Source: Lathyrus oleraceus
Taxonomy: Eukaryota; Streptophyta; Magnoliopsida; Fabales; Fabaceae
Length of the DNA: 64,000 nucleotides
Assembly: GCF_024323335.1 (NCBI RefSeq)
Contig: NC_066581.1
Coordinates: 227,246,539-227,310,538 of the forward strand
Reading direction: 5' to 3'
Part shown: piece by piece, positions 21,463 through 35,090 of the stretch
How positions within the stretch are numbered: the first letter of the stretch is position 1
How the letters are laid out: each line of letters opens with the position of its first letter
Notes under the pieces: model-generated
What the model was told of the DNA's origin: nothing
Databases searched by the model: none
What the model saw: only the letters and a program-made list of their open reading frames with translations
Program-made: the position numbers and the translations under genes

Positions 21463-23097
21463 GTAAATTATTATTTTTGATGATTGTGTTTAATTCATTA
21501 TGCTTGTAAACGTTATTATGTTCATGTGTTAAAATATATTTGAGTGTGTTCATATTAGTTTTTGGGCTTGATTCAGTATTTTTTATATGTTTAAATCAAT
21601 TTGAGTATGTTCAAATTAGTTTGAGTGTGTTCTTATTAATTTGATTGTGTACATATCAATTTGAGTGTGAAAAACGCGTGTTAAAATGTTACTATGTTTA
21701 TGTTTTAAAATCAATTTAAGTATGTGATGGGCTCAAAGAAATTTAAGTGTTCAAATCAGTTTGGTTGTGTTCATACCAATTTGGCATACTTGAACTTGAT
21801 GGAACTTTAACTAGAAATTATAAAAGTTATTTCTTCACTTTTATTTATAATTGTTCTAATTATACTACTATATACCTAATGAAGGATAAAAGTTAAGTAC
21901 TCAATATGTTTAAGACTTTTGTGAATGAAGTTGAAAATTAAGAGGTTTTAAAGTGATAGAGAAACCAAGTATGATTCTAGTTTATTTATTAAATTTTATA
22001 AAACAAGATGGAATTGTAAATGAAACCACTGCACCATATTCTCTTGAAATGAATGGTAAAGTGGAAAGAAACAATAAAACCCTTTATTAAATTATTCACT
22101 ACTATTATGTTGAATTATGGTGCTACATATCACTGATGGAGAGAAATTTTATTGATTGTTTGTTATGTTTTGAATAGAGTTTCCAAATCTAAAAACAAGA
22201 TACCTCCTTATGAGATATAAAATAAAATATAACCAAAATTTTATCATTTTAGAACTTGGGATTGTCTGACTTATCTTAGGATTTCAGATCTGAAGTGAGT
22301 TAAATTCTCTAGTAGAGTATATGAATATGTACTCACTGGACACAATAAATAGTAAGGCGTATAGGTTTTATGACCTAACTGCTAAAGTGATGATCATAGA
22401 ATCAAATTATGTTGACTTCTATGAAAATAAATTTCTTTTCAAATAGAAAAGTAGTCGAGGCACTGAGTGGAATCTCATTCTTGTGATAAGAAATACCAAA
22501 AGTAACAATGAAAGAGAAACATAACTTTGAAGAAGTAAAAGAGTAAGAGTTTATAAAAATTATAGGCCCGATTATGAGGCCTATACAATAGAAGAAGATC
22601 TAACAAATCTTCAAGAAGCTTTGCCATATATGGATGCAAATTTGTGGCATGAAACTATTAATGATGAGATAGATTCTATAGAATCTAACATGACCCGACA
22701 CTTAGTAGACCCACCTTATGGTTGCAAACCAATTAATTGTAAATTATTTTTCAAAAATAAACTAAAACCTGATGACACAATTGATATAATATAAGACTCA
22801 CATTGTGGCAAAAGGTTTTAGAAAAAGAGAAAATATAGATTTGCTTGAAAAAATTTCTTTGGTCACTAGAATTACATCCATTACCGATTTTAATTGATGT
22901 TATTTATAACTCAATAGTACAACAAATGCATGTTAAAATTATTTTTTTAAGCGGAAGCTTAGAATAAGAAAGATATATGGACCAACTTGAATAATTTGTA
23001 ATTCACGGGAAAAAAAAGGTATGTAAGATATATAAGTATGTATGGTATAAAACAATCACCAAAGCAGTGACATGAAAAGTTTGATAATTTAATAATA

Positions 23098-23598
23098 TTG
23101 GATGGGTACAAAGTTAATGAAAATGACAAATGTATTTATTACAAATCTAAAAATAACATTTGCAATATCATATGTCTCTATGTAGATAAATTACTCATAT
23201 TGGGATCAAATATTCTGATTGTGAATGTTGTAAAATCACTGTCATGCAACAACTTTGATATGAAACACCTCAGAGAAGTAAGTGTGATTCTTGAAATCAA
23301 AATCACTAGATCCGAGATGATAATATCCTTGGATCAATGTTACTATGCAAGGATGATCTTAAGAAAATATAATTATATTAAGTGTAAACGTGCTTGCACA
23401 CCATACAATCCAAGTGTAAAATTATTTAAGAGCATTGGTGACAGTGTTAGACAAACTGAATATGCGAGCATCATTGTCAGTCTTAGGTATGTCACTGATT
23501 GTACTAGACCAAAAATTGCATATGTCGTGGGATTATTGTGTAGGTTTACTACAATATTGAATAATGTGCATTGGAAAACTATTAAAATAGTCATGTGA
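23098..23598 (+). pseudogene. Copia reverse transcriptase/RNase H fragment with altered active site
   Basis: This is the longest open stretch of the decayed copia element, 166 codons. It holds DGYKVNENDKCIYYK, the catalytic box as YVDK instead of YVDD, and LCNNF-like and ASIIVSLRY segments leading to RPKIAYVVGLL. The second Asp of the metal-binding pair is lost. The matching region of the sister copy (57250-57750) keeps YVDD. Not functional. Confidence 0.85.
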
Positions 23599-24951
23599 TA
23601 CCTTAAAATAAACATTAATATTAATTTACATTATTAGAGATTTTCTGTTGTACTCGAAGGATACAATGTTGCATATTGGAATGCCTTATTAGACGATTTC
23701 AAACCAACTAGTGGTTATATATCATATAACTTAAGGATATGTATCTTGGAAATTAAAGAAATAGACCATCTTGGTTCAGTCTACGATGGATTATGAAATG
23801 ATAGCATTAACAATTTCTAGTGAAGAAGAATTTTGGTTGAAATGCTTGCTAGCAGAGATCCCTTTCTAAGAAAAAATTTATGCCAATTGTGTTTATCCAT
23901 TGCAATAGTATCATGACTATTGCAAAAATTGAGAACCTTTATTATAATGATAAGCGATATCAAATGATAAGAAAATAAAACACTCTTAAATAATTGTTCT
24001 TTAAAGGATATGTAAGAGTGGGTAATGTAAGCACTAATAAAAATTTAACAGATCCTTTGATGAAAGGATTAGGTAGAGAAAAATTGCATAATACATCCAA
24101 TAGGTTGAGACTAATGCCAATAGATAATTGAGTTGCTCATGATGGTAACCCGACCAAAAACACTAGAGATCTCAAGAATTAGGTTCAATGAATAATAACA
24201 AGTTATGATTAACATAAGATAATCATGCTAGTATAAACATAGGAAGCATGAATCTGAAAGACAAAATGATTAGATAATAGAAACTCTTAATTAGATCTAT
24301 ACTATGTATGAGTAGAGTACCAAGCTACATGAATATTTTTTATAGACTCACCTTTATGATTGTGGAACTCAAGCCAAATCTTAAGGAATTTCAATGTAGA
24401 ATTCCTAGAGTCTTCACTAAAAAGGGATAGGCGTGAATGACCATTACATAACAAGCTTATAAAATACTCCCTATGGTCACTATTATAAGCAAATATAATC
24501 ACTTCCAAGTAATTAAGAAAGTTAGTTAAGTGTAATTTTTTATTTATTTCATGTACAATCAAAGTAAAATTTACTATAATATCCTTAGTTATATTTGATG
24601 AATCAACAACCAACATTAAATGATAACATTAAATGATGTTGAATTAAATTAGGGATATACTATTAATGCAAGTATTAATTAGTTTAAAAGTTAATGAATT
24701 TTGCTTATAATAGTGACAAAAACTTAATGTTATTTTTTTTCTTATAATAATGACCAGAGAGAGTACACCCTAAAAAAATATTGTGTGCGGGTTTGATGTA
24801 TAAAATAAAGTTCAAGACTACGAATAAATCTTGTTGAATCAGAATCATATTTGCTATACAAATATTAAAATCGTAAACACCTGTCTTTCTAAACACTTAG
24901 AAATATTTGATGTTATTTCTAAAACACTTTTTTTAAGCACAAGTGGAGGAT

Positions 24952-25685
24952 TGATGAAACATGTCAAAATTTCAATATGGGGATGAATTTGAAAAAATTC
25001 TTTAAGTCCCATATTATTAAAAATCTATGTGTAAAACTATGTGTGTTTGTGTGTTAATTGAGAAAACTCAACGTTCCACATTTCTTAACTTACAAATTAT
25101 AGATGATTTCAACATTACGTATATAAGAAAAATAAAAAAAATCAAAGTCATATGCTCCTTAGATGATATATCATGGTTAGCTTATTTCTTTATATAAAAA
25201 CTATACATGTTTCATTCCAAAACACATTAAAACCTACTTTTGAGTTTTTCCTTTCTCATTTTCTTTACTCCACGTCCTCAAATTGTCGAATCATTAACTT
25301 TTTCAATTTTCTTCTTTCCATTCTTTGCATCTTTCGAGAATTTTTTGAATTCTTTTTAAAAAATTATTTGAATTTCTCTACGTTCGAGAAATTATTTAGG
25401 GTGGTCAAACGACCATTATTGAATTCTTTTTGAGAAAATATTTGAATTTCTTAGTCCGATAAATTTTATAAAACGATCAAATGATCATTATTGAGAGTGT
25501 ATTTTTATATCGATTATCTATAATACAGTAATAATTGTATCAAATTTAAATGAAGTTATTTTATCTAAGAGACATTTTGATTGATCGTCTACCTTACACA
25601 ATTTAGACAATGTCGCAAAACGTGTTATAGAGAACGGTCTAATCCACAACTCAACCTAATAATTTCTTGTGAAATATTTTTAAAA
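24952..25685 (+). repeat. 3' LTR of the decayed copia element
   Basis: It follows the polypurine tract AAGTGGAGGAT and starts TGATGAAACATGTCAA. It is homologous to 60237-60988, with shared CATTTCA..AAAACACA, GTGGTCAAACGACCATTATTGA and TCGCAAAACGTGTTA. The right end is approximate. Confidence 0.78.
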
Positions 25686-27640
25686 TTGTAAAATAACACT
25701 CCTATTTGGAGGGTTTAAGCGTATAAGTTCTAGAAAAAATTAGTGTAACTAAATGATGAGCATTAGATTAACGAGCATAATGCGATGTAAATACTCTAAT
25801 GTTTTGTCGTTCCTCTTTGTAATTGGAGCTTTTCCAAGATTAATGTCAAAGTTTTAAACATGTAACCAAACATGAAAGCAAATGAGAAACTCATGTTAAC
25901 ATTGAATAGTAGTGAACATGCATGCTCCAGTCATAATAAGTCATGAAATGATTACTAGATATTATGAAGTCCGAGGCAGTACAACAACATGTGATGAGTT
26001 GTATAAACGAACTAACGCGGCTTGCTAGGGCGGTTCACCTTTTGACTTGACTGATAGATAGAGTGAGTCAGTCTCATACCATACCACGTGTTTATTTTCG
26101 AGCAAGACCATTGACGTTGGTCCTACGTTGAATCATCATCATGGGATTTTCAGAAGTTGACATTTTACTAGTATTTGACAAAGTTAAGTCTTTCACGCAA
26201 GAAAAAACAAATTACCGGTCAAAGAAAATTAAGAATACCGTGTTGGCCCACAAACCATATTATTCTTCTAATCTTTTGAATGATTAATGATATATTAGTA
26301 ATTCTGTTATCTCTCTCACGTAAAATTAAGAAAATTAAATGTACTTAATTATATTTCTTAATAATTGTGAAATTTGTTTTTTTCCATATAAATCAAGCCG
26401 GAGTAGTATGTCTTAACAACATGAGTAACTATAATCCATAAGAAAAAGTGATAATCATAATTCTTTATATTATTTTAATTATTATTTATGATTCTATTTA
26501 TAAAAAATAATCAATGTATTTGAACGGTCTCATAAAATAAATAGATTGACTATTCAATAAATTTAAAAAGTTATTTTTTTTAAAATATAAAATCAAAGAA
26601 ATAAATAAATTATCGTGTCATTATTTAATGTAATAATGTAATTGATGTACTCGTAGAGTTCACAGCTCAGTTGAGATTTTATTAGAAAAAACTAGTAATT
26701 TTAAAGATTATTTTGTCAAATCAAATATGATTTAATAAACAATAATCTTTATTTATACAATTTTGATAATAATAATATAATTAAAAATAATTAATATTTG
26801 AATGTATTTGTTTTAACATGTAGAACGATTTACAATAATCTATAAAAAAAATATAGTCATGATCGTATGTATAATAAATGATCATCTGCACGAGAGTTAA
26901 TACGTTTGAATATTGAGACATCGAGTCTAAATGATCATTTGCACTCAAAATAAATAAATAATGACATGCATATGAGTTAACATGTTTGAATAAATGATCA
27001 TCCTCGACGAGGTTTTGAGGTGGGGTGGATTCAATACGGGGAGGTGTGGGTGGGGCTAGTAATGATGAAAATCACACTGGCCACCCCGTTACCATATCTA
27101 GCTCTTGTGTGAGGAAAAAAGTTCTTAAAGGTTTAAGGCAAGAAAGTTCTCTACTATGAGACAAATAAGTTCCTACATGCTGTAAGACAAAGAAGTCCTC
27201 TAATGAGAGATAAGGAAATCTAAGACTAAGTTGTTTTAGTGATTGTCTGTAATTAGATTTTATTATAGTAGAAATATCTCAAATGTTAAAAAACGTAATT
27301 AACCTCTATTTATCAAGGTGAACCATTAATTTTTTTTGGTTATCTTCCCGATTCTCTTTACTTTTTTTAGTATTAGTACTTTATAGTTGAGAATATCTAA
27401 AAAGTGTTTTTAAAACCAACACAACTCGAACCCCCAATTTCTTATGTTTTCCAGACCTTCAGTTATCATCAGAACAATGATCACATATTTGAGCACTTAA
27501 TCGTGTAGGAGTAAAAGATCCTATAAAAACACATGGTTGTAAATCAAGCCCTTATGTTTGGCCCCTTCAACTCTAAAAATAATTGTAATCTAAAACATTT
27601 GTATTCAATGGAGATGTTGAACAAGAGGGAAATATAAATT
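25686..27640. other. AT-rich intergenic sequence
   Basis: I see no gene. A short GC-richer patch at 27000-27075 (GGGGAGGTGTGGGTGGGGC) stands out but is not identified. TGATCAT motifs followed by CTGCACGAGAGTTAA or TTGCACTCAA at 26880-27000 suggest a degraded short repeat. Confidence 0.35.
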
Positions 27641-27649
27641 ATATAGTTT

Positions 27650-28775
27650 CTTCAGGTCTCAAAAAGAAGATATTTCACACATACTTGAAGATGGTCATAT
27701 TAAACTTGTTAATAAGAAAAAGAGTTGCTTTAGACAAAAAAAGACTATCACCCAAAGATAAGAAAAACATAAACTTCACATAAAGAAAGAACCACAATGG
27801 TGAACATTATCTCTTTCAAGGCGTTTCTCAAAACCCGTGACTAATCTACTGCTAAGGGTGCCCGTAACTCTCTAATTAGCACCATTAAGGAGATAAACAA
27901 ATCAAAGAATCGAAAGTTATGTTTCAGATTCAATAATACATGTTATTCAAGATGAAGGATGATGAAGACATTGAAACCATATTCTCAAGGTTTCAAACTC
28001 TAGTTTCTGGATTGCCTGTCCTATAAAAGAGATACACTAACACAAACCATGTAAGGAAAACTCTCAGAAGTCGTTCTATTAGTTAAGACCCAACATCACT
28101 TCTATTTAAAAGGAAAAATATTCGAACACTTTGGCATATAACAACTCATAAACTCTATGAAGATTCATGAGTTTGATCAAGATGCAGATGAACCACTAAA
28201 GAGGGTAAAATCAATTTCTCTAAAGTCAAAAGGGTAAAACTATCAAAGCCAAAGAACTCAAAGCTAAGAAAATGGAGTCAGATAATAAGACTCCAAATGA
28301 TAAATATGCTTAAAGACCATATTATAATAAGCTTTTATTTCTCACCAAAAGGATCCAAAACGTGCACAAAAGAAAAAGGTTCCTTACATGGAACTCTCAT
28401 TTCTACAAAGGATATACATCTAATCCCATAAAATAAGATCTGAAGGTATGCTATAGTTGTAACACGCATAAACACTTCAAGAATGATTATTCACAACTTT
28501 AGAAAGAGACACCAAAAAATGTCTGCTTTAAAAGAAGCAAAAAGAAGAGTTTCTTAGCAACATGAGATGAATTTGAAGAAGAAAAGGACGAAAAAGAATC
28601 AAATGTAGAACTAATGGCTACAATATCTAGAAATGATCCATATACAAATAATGGAGAAGGAAGTAACTCTGAAAATTGGAGGAAACTGATAAGGGAAGAA
28701 CAATGGTTTTAGTACAACAGTTAAAAATAACATGTCTTTGTTGACAAAAAGAGTTCTCCGAAGCAAAAGGTAAAT
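27650..28775 (+). pseudogene. Ty1/copia gag relic
   Basis: Shifting frames give the copia Gag segment KMKDDEDIETIFSRFQTLVS (27950-28010), then HVRKTLRS. A zinc-knuckle remnant CYSCNTHKHFKND follows at about 28450-28490, then an acidic DEFEEEKDEKES stretch. The order fits Sirevirus- or Tork-type Gag proteins. Many stops are present. It does not match the two copia elements at 21.9 and 54.1 kb. Confidence 0.7.
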
Positions 28776-30590
28776 AAGTATATTATATTAATCTTTTAAC
28801 TCTTTATATATTTCTTATAAAATTATTAATTTTTATTCCTCTGAAAGAAATTATTTTTTATTTAAAAAATAAACCTTTGATTAGAAATGACCATTTATGA
28901 GACTTCTCAATCTCAAGTAATTTCAACCGTATGTACCCTTGATCACATGGGAAAATAGTCAATTTTATGGGGTAAGCTGACCCTCTAGGATAATTTTTCA
29001 AATCAACTGAACATCAACCATTTGAATACATGTGTTTTTGTTTCTATTAAATACGTTATATTTATAATAATGTTGTAGCTTGAAAGCAAGTGTTAGTTAT
29101 CACCTCCACATGGAATGATTGTGTTTTAAAGACCATTTAATAGTTTATATAATTCTAAGAATGTGTTGATTAAATTTGTTTGTTGTGAAATTAAAGTAAT
29201 AGAAAATAGATTGAACTTGCGGTGTTAACAATGATAAAACGTGTTGGGATTAGATTTCATTGATCTAATCTCATGTAACATCCTTGATCATTAATATGCA
29301 AATCTAATTAGTTATTAATATTATCTCCCGAAGCTCTCATCATAACTCATGTCTGAGTCAACGACGTGAGATCAACCGTATTGCCTAAGAAACAATCTCT
29401 CAGGCTATTAACCAATATGCAATATTAAGTTTCAATAGCTAAAATAGACACGGAACATAAATACATGTCTAGACTTTAGCATCCAATAAATAAAATACTT
29501 GGATTTAGTATACTACCTTTTGAATATCAAGTCATACCATGAAAATATACTTTATATAGCTAATCCAAAACAAGCATTAAGAACAAAAAATCCATTAATA
29601 TTAAAACTTAAAAAGATAACATAAAATACCATGGTCAAGATCAAAACATGAATAATAGGACAACTACATCTAATCCTAACAAAAGAGAAACTTCGTTACG
29701 CTTACTGATTGTAGGTTTACAATTAAACCCTATAAGAAAGAAGTTGAACAACATCTACAATAATTCATCGAGTAGAAATTCCACCCTCAAACTTCATCTC
29801 TTATTCTCTCCTGCAACTTGACTTGTCGCCTTAGCTCACTAATAGATCCACCCATCCTCTCCTAGCGCACAACATCTTCCTTCTCCTTGAAGTTACTTAG
29901 CCCTGAAGTCACGAACCGCCTTTGATCGCTTAGCGTTCCCATGTTCTTGGCTTATCGGGGTCATTTGCTTATCCTTGAAGTTGCTTGGCCATGAAATCAT
30001 ATTTTGTCGCCTTTTCCACTAAGCTCGCATATGTTATTGGCTTAGAAAGCTTTGCTTGTTGGGAAAGTGATATGGCATGGTCTTTGTATTGCTTTGGCGT
30101 TCTCTTAGTCCTTTCTACCTATTTTTAGTTAATATACTATCAAAATGTTCAAACAAGTGTTATATAACTTTTCATTGATTAATTGGGGGTTTTTTCATTG
30201 ATTGTTTGTAAAATAAGTTAACAAGTGCCTACATATCTAATGGTTCAGAAACTTATCCTTTCCTCAAACAAAACCCATTCAAATGGTTCAGAAAAAGAAT
30301 TCAAAATGTATATTGTGTGAGATGTTTACTGACTCAATCGAGAATTTTTGAAAAAGCATAATTTCATGACATGATTTTCTTTATAATTCAAGTTCATAAT
30401 CAACATTATATTTATGATCAAACCATAGCATGGAGATAAACAATTTTCTTTTTCAAAGTAAGATTTCAAACCATGTCTAAATCAACCGACAACCATTCAT
30501 TAGAATCATATTCTCAGTGATTATCTCTAAAAAATAGTTAGTGTAACATTTTTTATTTCGTATAAGCATTACCACTAGATATATAATCCG
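28776..30590. other. Unassigned sequence
   Basis: No coding domain is recognised. 29820-30110 is less AT-rich and repeats motifs such as CTTAGC, CTTGAAGTTACTTAGCCCTGAAGTCA and CTTGAAGTTGCTTGGCCATGAAATCA. This suggests an internal direct repeat of about 85 bp in an unidentified element. Confidence 0.35.
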
Positions 30591-32690
30591 TCATGGATCA
30601 CTAAGCACTTTCATTTGGTTATACATGGCTGAACTACAAAACCTATTGATTTTTATTTGAATTCTAAAAGCCTAAAGATAAACTTTTTTGTATATCATTT
30701 GGTTTTCAAAAAGTCTATTTTATTTTCTTTCCACTTTACAACACTTTCTTTTTGGTGACTTTCTTTTGTATGCTTTGACATTTGATTTTTTTTCTTCGTT
30801 TCTTTTTTATTTTTATTTTTATTTTTGTCAAAGCATATTCTTTTCTTTCTTTTCACTATTAGTACTTAATTTTATTTTCAAAAACTTTTCCTTTCTCCCC
30901 AACTTTATTTTTTAGAAAAACTTAAAGTTATAAAACTCTTAAACTAAACTAAAAATCCTTGCAACCAACAAGAAGAAAAAATGATAAAGCTTCAAGAAGA
31001 TATTGGTATTTTTTAGTTTGACATATGTCAGTGAGGTTCCTGTCTCGTGAAAATGAGTGGTAATAGAAGTTTAGTTAGTAAAAATGAATAGGATATGGGG
31101 GTGGGTGGTGGTGACTTATGATAGTGGATGACAACTTGGGTTGAGGTATGTGAAAGAAGGTGAAAGTGAAGGAATAAATAATGACAACCTAATCTATGGT
31201 TTGTAAGAGAACACAAATTGAAGAGAAAAGATACAAAGTGTAAGAGTCATTCATGTGTGATATGAATGTCAGTGTGTGGTGTGTCGGTATCACTTAGGGT
31301 AAAATTGAAAATTGCAATCTGACATTGTTTTTCTTCACCTATTCCGGAGAATTAGAGTACCTGTAATTCTATTTCCCCTTCACAGACCTGTCTGTATCCA
31401 TCCATACCAATTTTTTTGCTAGGACCGCTAAATCGAGGGCCTATTTTGTTGAAAAATTGACTTTAAACACAAGAGGAGGCAAGTGAATTGTGTTAACTAT
31501 GTTTCAAAAAACTTTTCGCAAAAAGATTAATTATAAGTTGATTGATTTTAAGTAGAGAGTAAAAGCATAAATTATGTAGCACAAAATTAAAGAACAAAAA
31601 GTAAAGATATAAATATATAGTTTGAGAGATCACACCTTAAATTATACTAGCTTGATCTTAAATCATGTGACCTATTCTACTCGCCAATTGTTCCCTATTT
31701 ATATTTCCAATATCAACAACTTGAGCTTTCACACAAAATCAACCCAAAAATCTTCCTTACACCGAGCTTATTATTAGGTTTAGCTTACAATCTCAAAGTC
31801 AATTAAGAATGGACAATTGCACCAAGATCTTGTATTACAATATCAACACAATAATAGAATTACAAAACCCTTAATATAACTCTTTCATTCTCTCAGAACT
31901 AAAGGAATGCATTATGAATAAAATTGATTATAGAAGAAGAGATAGTGAGATAAAAGAGTATTAAGTTCAGAAATTTTTGGTGCTTTGGAAGAGTGCACAC
32001 GATTCCTTTTCATAGGAGAAAATATCAAGCTCAAAAAGGAAGGTTTTTGGGTTAGATCCGCTGTCTATTTGATTAGACTTATGTTTTAATCAATTGGACA
32101 TGCATTAAAATCTCTAATTGATTACACTATCGTTCTAACCAATTAGACAACCGTTATAATTCAATGAGACAACTATTATAGTCAATTATACCAATAAAAA
32201 GAGAAAATATTTGTTAGATATGTTCCCTAATCAATTTGATAACTTCCTTTATCGATTGTTGAGTAGTTTTCACCTCATAATTTATTAGATATGATCCATA
32301 ATTGATTATAGGTAGAATTCTCACCGTGTAATCGATTAAGCAATATCATATTGAATTAGAAATTATCCAAAATCAATTTTAAGAAGGTTTTGAAAAAAAT
32401 GAAGTTTTGCAAATCATTTTAAATAACTGTGTGCATTACCTTATTACTTTAAGAGTTACTCTTGCTTATTTACACATTAATGATCTAAACAATATAAAAT
32501 ACAAAATAAAGAACAAGATCATAGGAGAGCTCGTATAAACTTCAGTTATTTTGACGTTGTTCTTAGCAATAGACTCTCTTGTGCCAAACATAAATACAAT
32601 TTTATTCACATAGAGGCACATTTAAACAGAACATAAGATCATACTTCTTCCAATAATTGGCATCATCCAACTTTGATACCAGATCATTTG
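30591..32690. other. Unassigned, probably degenerate LTR-element sequence
   Basis: 30680-30930 is strongly T-rich on the plus strand, like 3' noncoding parts of plant LTR elements. 32060-32340 repeats AATTGATTA and AATCGATTA motifs. The plus strand at 32671-32684 reads CTTTGATACCAGAT, whose complement contains TGGTATCAAAG, a near match to an initiator-tRNA primer site. No LTR pair could be matched to it. Confidence 0.3.
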
Positions 32691-32949
32691 ACTAAAATAT
32701 TTGATGGTCTTCTTCATATTTGTTTACATGTTTAAGGATGCCTTCTCCTTTTGAGGTTGTTCATTTTTTGAGTCTGTTTTTCCTCGTCTTTGTCTTTATC
32801 TTCTAAGAGGCTTTTTCTTAGAATATTTGCACACACAAAAACTATATCTCTATTGTAGATATGAGGTTAGTTTCATCAAAGGTAACATGTATGAATTCTT
32901 TTATATTTATGGTATTTTTGAAAATGTTTTAAAAGAAGAAAAACATATT

Positions 32950-33219
32950 TTATTTTCGAGTCTTAAAGACATTGCATCTAGAAGAATTTAAAGATACTCC
33001 ATCATCTTTGCGGCATAAATTACTAAATACTAAGTAAATTGTGTTATTAATTTCAATGATCATAACAACTTCAGACAATATTAGGGGTCTTATCAATAGT
33101 CTTAGATCCAAGAATATTACCTTTGTTGTCAAGAGAAGAGACAAAGTCTCATTTCTTAGGAGTGAAAGAAGAGAAGATATTTTTATTTTTGGTGATTTAA
33201 TTTGAATAAGCATTATCAT
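32950..33219 (-). pseudogene. Possible copia protease-linker relic
   Basis: The minus-strand open stretch includes RNETLSLL, an aliphatic VVMIIEINNTIYLVFSNLCRK and VSLNSSRCNVFK. It resembles the segment between protease and GAG-pre-integrase in copia polyproteins (usually ...NLLSISQLCDKG...). The resemblance is weak. It lies downstream of the integrase relic rather than upstream, so the element is rearranged or a separate copy. Confidence 0.4.
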
Positions 33220-33929
33220 GATACAATTTCAAGTTTCCAAACACATATGCATCACACCTTAACTTTTTATCTAAATATTTCCAGAAGAAGGATAAGAACA
33301 AGAATGAGATTTTTGAACTAAATACATTGTTTTTGTCTAAGACAATCTATTTCTTCTAACATGTTTTTATTTTATTTTTTAAGAGAAGAAATAGTTGACT
33401 TAAAGACATAAACAATATTTTTTCTTAATTTACTTGACTCACTGTATAACTTTTTATAGATGAGAAATAACTCATTAAAAGTAAATTCAGAAGTTAGATT
33501 ATTTACCTTATTTTCTTCATGGTATGTCATTGAATATAGGTGGATTTATTCCTCTTTTCTAGATTGATCGGATGATCCATGTCGTTTTCATCCTATGCAA
33601 TGTAAATTTTTCGGTCCTTTTTGAGGGAAAAACCAAAAAGTTGATTATATGTTAGGGGTAAAATACTTATTAACTCTAACTTGTTTCTATCACCACATAC
33701 GATCTTGAGATGATGATGTTTGTTTATTCTCGCAATTTTGTTTTTTTAATCAAAAGTAAGGTGTTGTTCATCTTCTTCATCATCATATTTCTTTTTTTAT
33801 TATCAAATTATTAAATTTATTAAAATTAACAAACATACTTTCTTCTTCATTTTTATTTTTAAGATTGTATATCCTATAAAATATCCTAAAAAGTATCTTT
33901 GATTGATTTTGAGTCAAACTTCTTCGAAC

Positions 33930-34600
33930 TTTATTTTTTATTTAAAATATAACAATTAAACCAAAAAATAAAATTATGATATGTTTGGTGTTCTATTTTT
34001 CCAAAGTTCATATAGAATTTTGTTTAAGAAATCTCTAATTGAATCACAATTGAAAAATAAAACACACAATGTTAATGGCATCATCCCAAACTGTTTTTTA
34101 ATATTTGATTCAAATAAAAAATTTCTATCCATTTCTTGTGGGGTTCTATTTTTCCTCCTAACAATTTTATTTTGTTTGGAAGTGTTCTTGGAAACAAAAA
34201 AAACTATGAAAAATGTCATTTTCATCAAATAAGGTATTAAAGGTTGAACTTTCAAATTCTTTTCCGTGATCACTTCTTAGATAGATAATATATACACTTT
34301 TTTCTTCATATTGAACCCCTTTTTGAAATATTCGATTTGCTTCAAAATAATAATAAATTATTACAAAATCAAATTTCTTTCCATTAAAGACTTGCAGTTT
34401 TAACACGACAAAAAACATGAACGTGAAGAAGTTCAAGAGATTTTATGGTATAAATGGTGTTTTTATAATGTAAACTATTGTTGACTTGTTTTTTTATGCA
34501 AGCTTCACATGTTTTGTCTTTATCTAAACTAATTTTAGGATTACCTTTAACTAGATCAAAATTGAATAATTTGGAAATAATCTTCTCACTACAGCACAAA
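33930..34600 (-). pseudogene. Ty1/copia GAG-pre-integrase and integrase relic
   Basis: Read leftward in shifting frames: KLFNFDLVKGNPKISLDKDK, TCEACIKKQV, SLELLHVHVF, then the integrase core LRSDHGKEFESSTF, RKNRTPQEM and YELWKNRTPNIS. All are in the expected order for a copia integrase. Several frameshifts are present, and the Gln-Gln-Asn-Gly stretch is damaged. Confidence 0.78.
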
Positions 34601-34669
34601 CATATATTGATATGAAGAAAATCTACTAAGCAAAAGTGGTAGAAAGGAACAAATAATCGAGAAACTTAA

Positions 34670-35090
34670 TGAATAGTCGATCTAGAGAAAAAGATGCAAA
34701 CCATCACAAAGATGATGAAGACTAGGATATTAACCGATGTCCCCAAGCCAGATTTTCATCCTATACCCCACTCAATATATTGAGAGAAAATATTTTACAA
34801 GAGCGCATAAATGATGACTTCAAAAAAGTCGGGGTAAGATACCCATATCTCATCAAAGAGACCAAAATCTGACAAGTCAAATGTTTCCTATTCTCATAAA
34901 AGACATGGGCATAAGATGGACAAGTGTGCCCATCTGAAAGACACCATTGAAGAATTGATAAAGAAAGAGAGATTTAGCTACTATACCCAAGAGGACATCA
35001 TAAAACACAACCGTGATGTGAACAGGGGCTCCCCGTGAAAATACAAGAGATGGGATAACTCACCATGAAAGAAGTGGTCTCGTTATAGGG
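34670..35090 (+). pseudogene. Ty3/gypsy gag C-terminal relic
   Basis: The frames give YTPLNILRENILQERINDD, FKKVGVRYPYL and then HKRHGHKMDKCAHLKDTIEE, LIKKERFSYYTQED. This is the gypsy Gag region with the altered zinc knuckle HK.HGH...C.HL; the first Cys is lost. It is a typical Tat-type plant Gag end. Stops and one frameshift are present. Confidence 0.7.

Larger units (their letters stand above)
21895..25685 (+). mobile_element. Decayed Ty1/copia element (same family as 54138-60988), 5' truncated
   Basis: It begins inside the integrase (matching 55895 of the other copy) and continues through reverse transcriptase and RNase H to a 3' LTR at 24952-25685. The 5' LTR and gag are absent. Stops and frameshifts are frequent. 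The two copies align through NEFYKQ, YSPEMNGK (here SLEMNGK), RFYDLNAK, the reverse transcriptase and the 3' untranslated stretch. Confidence 0.85.
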
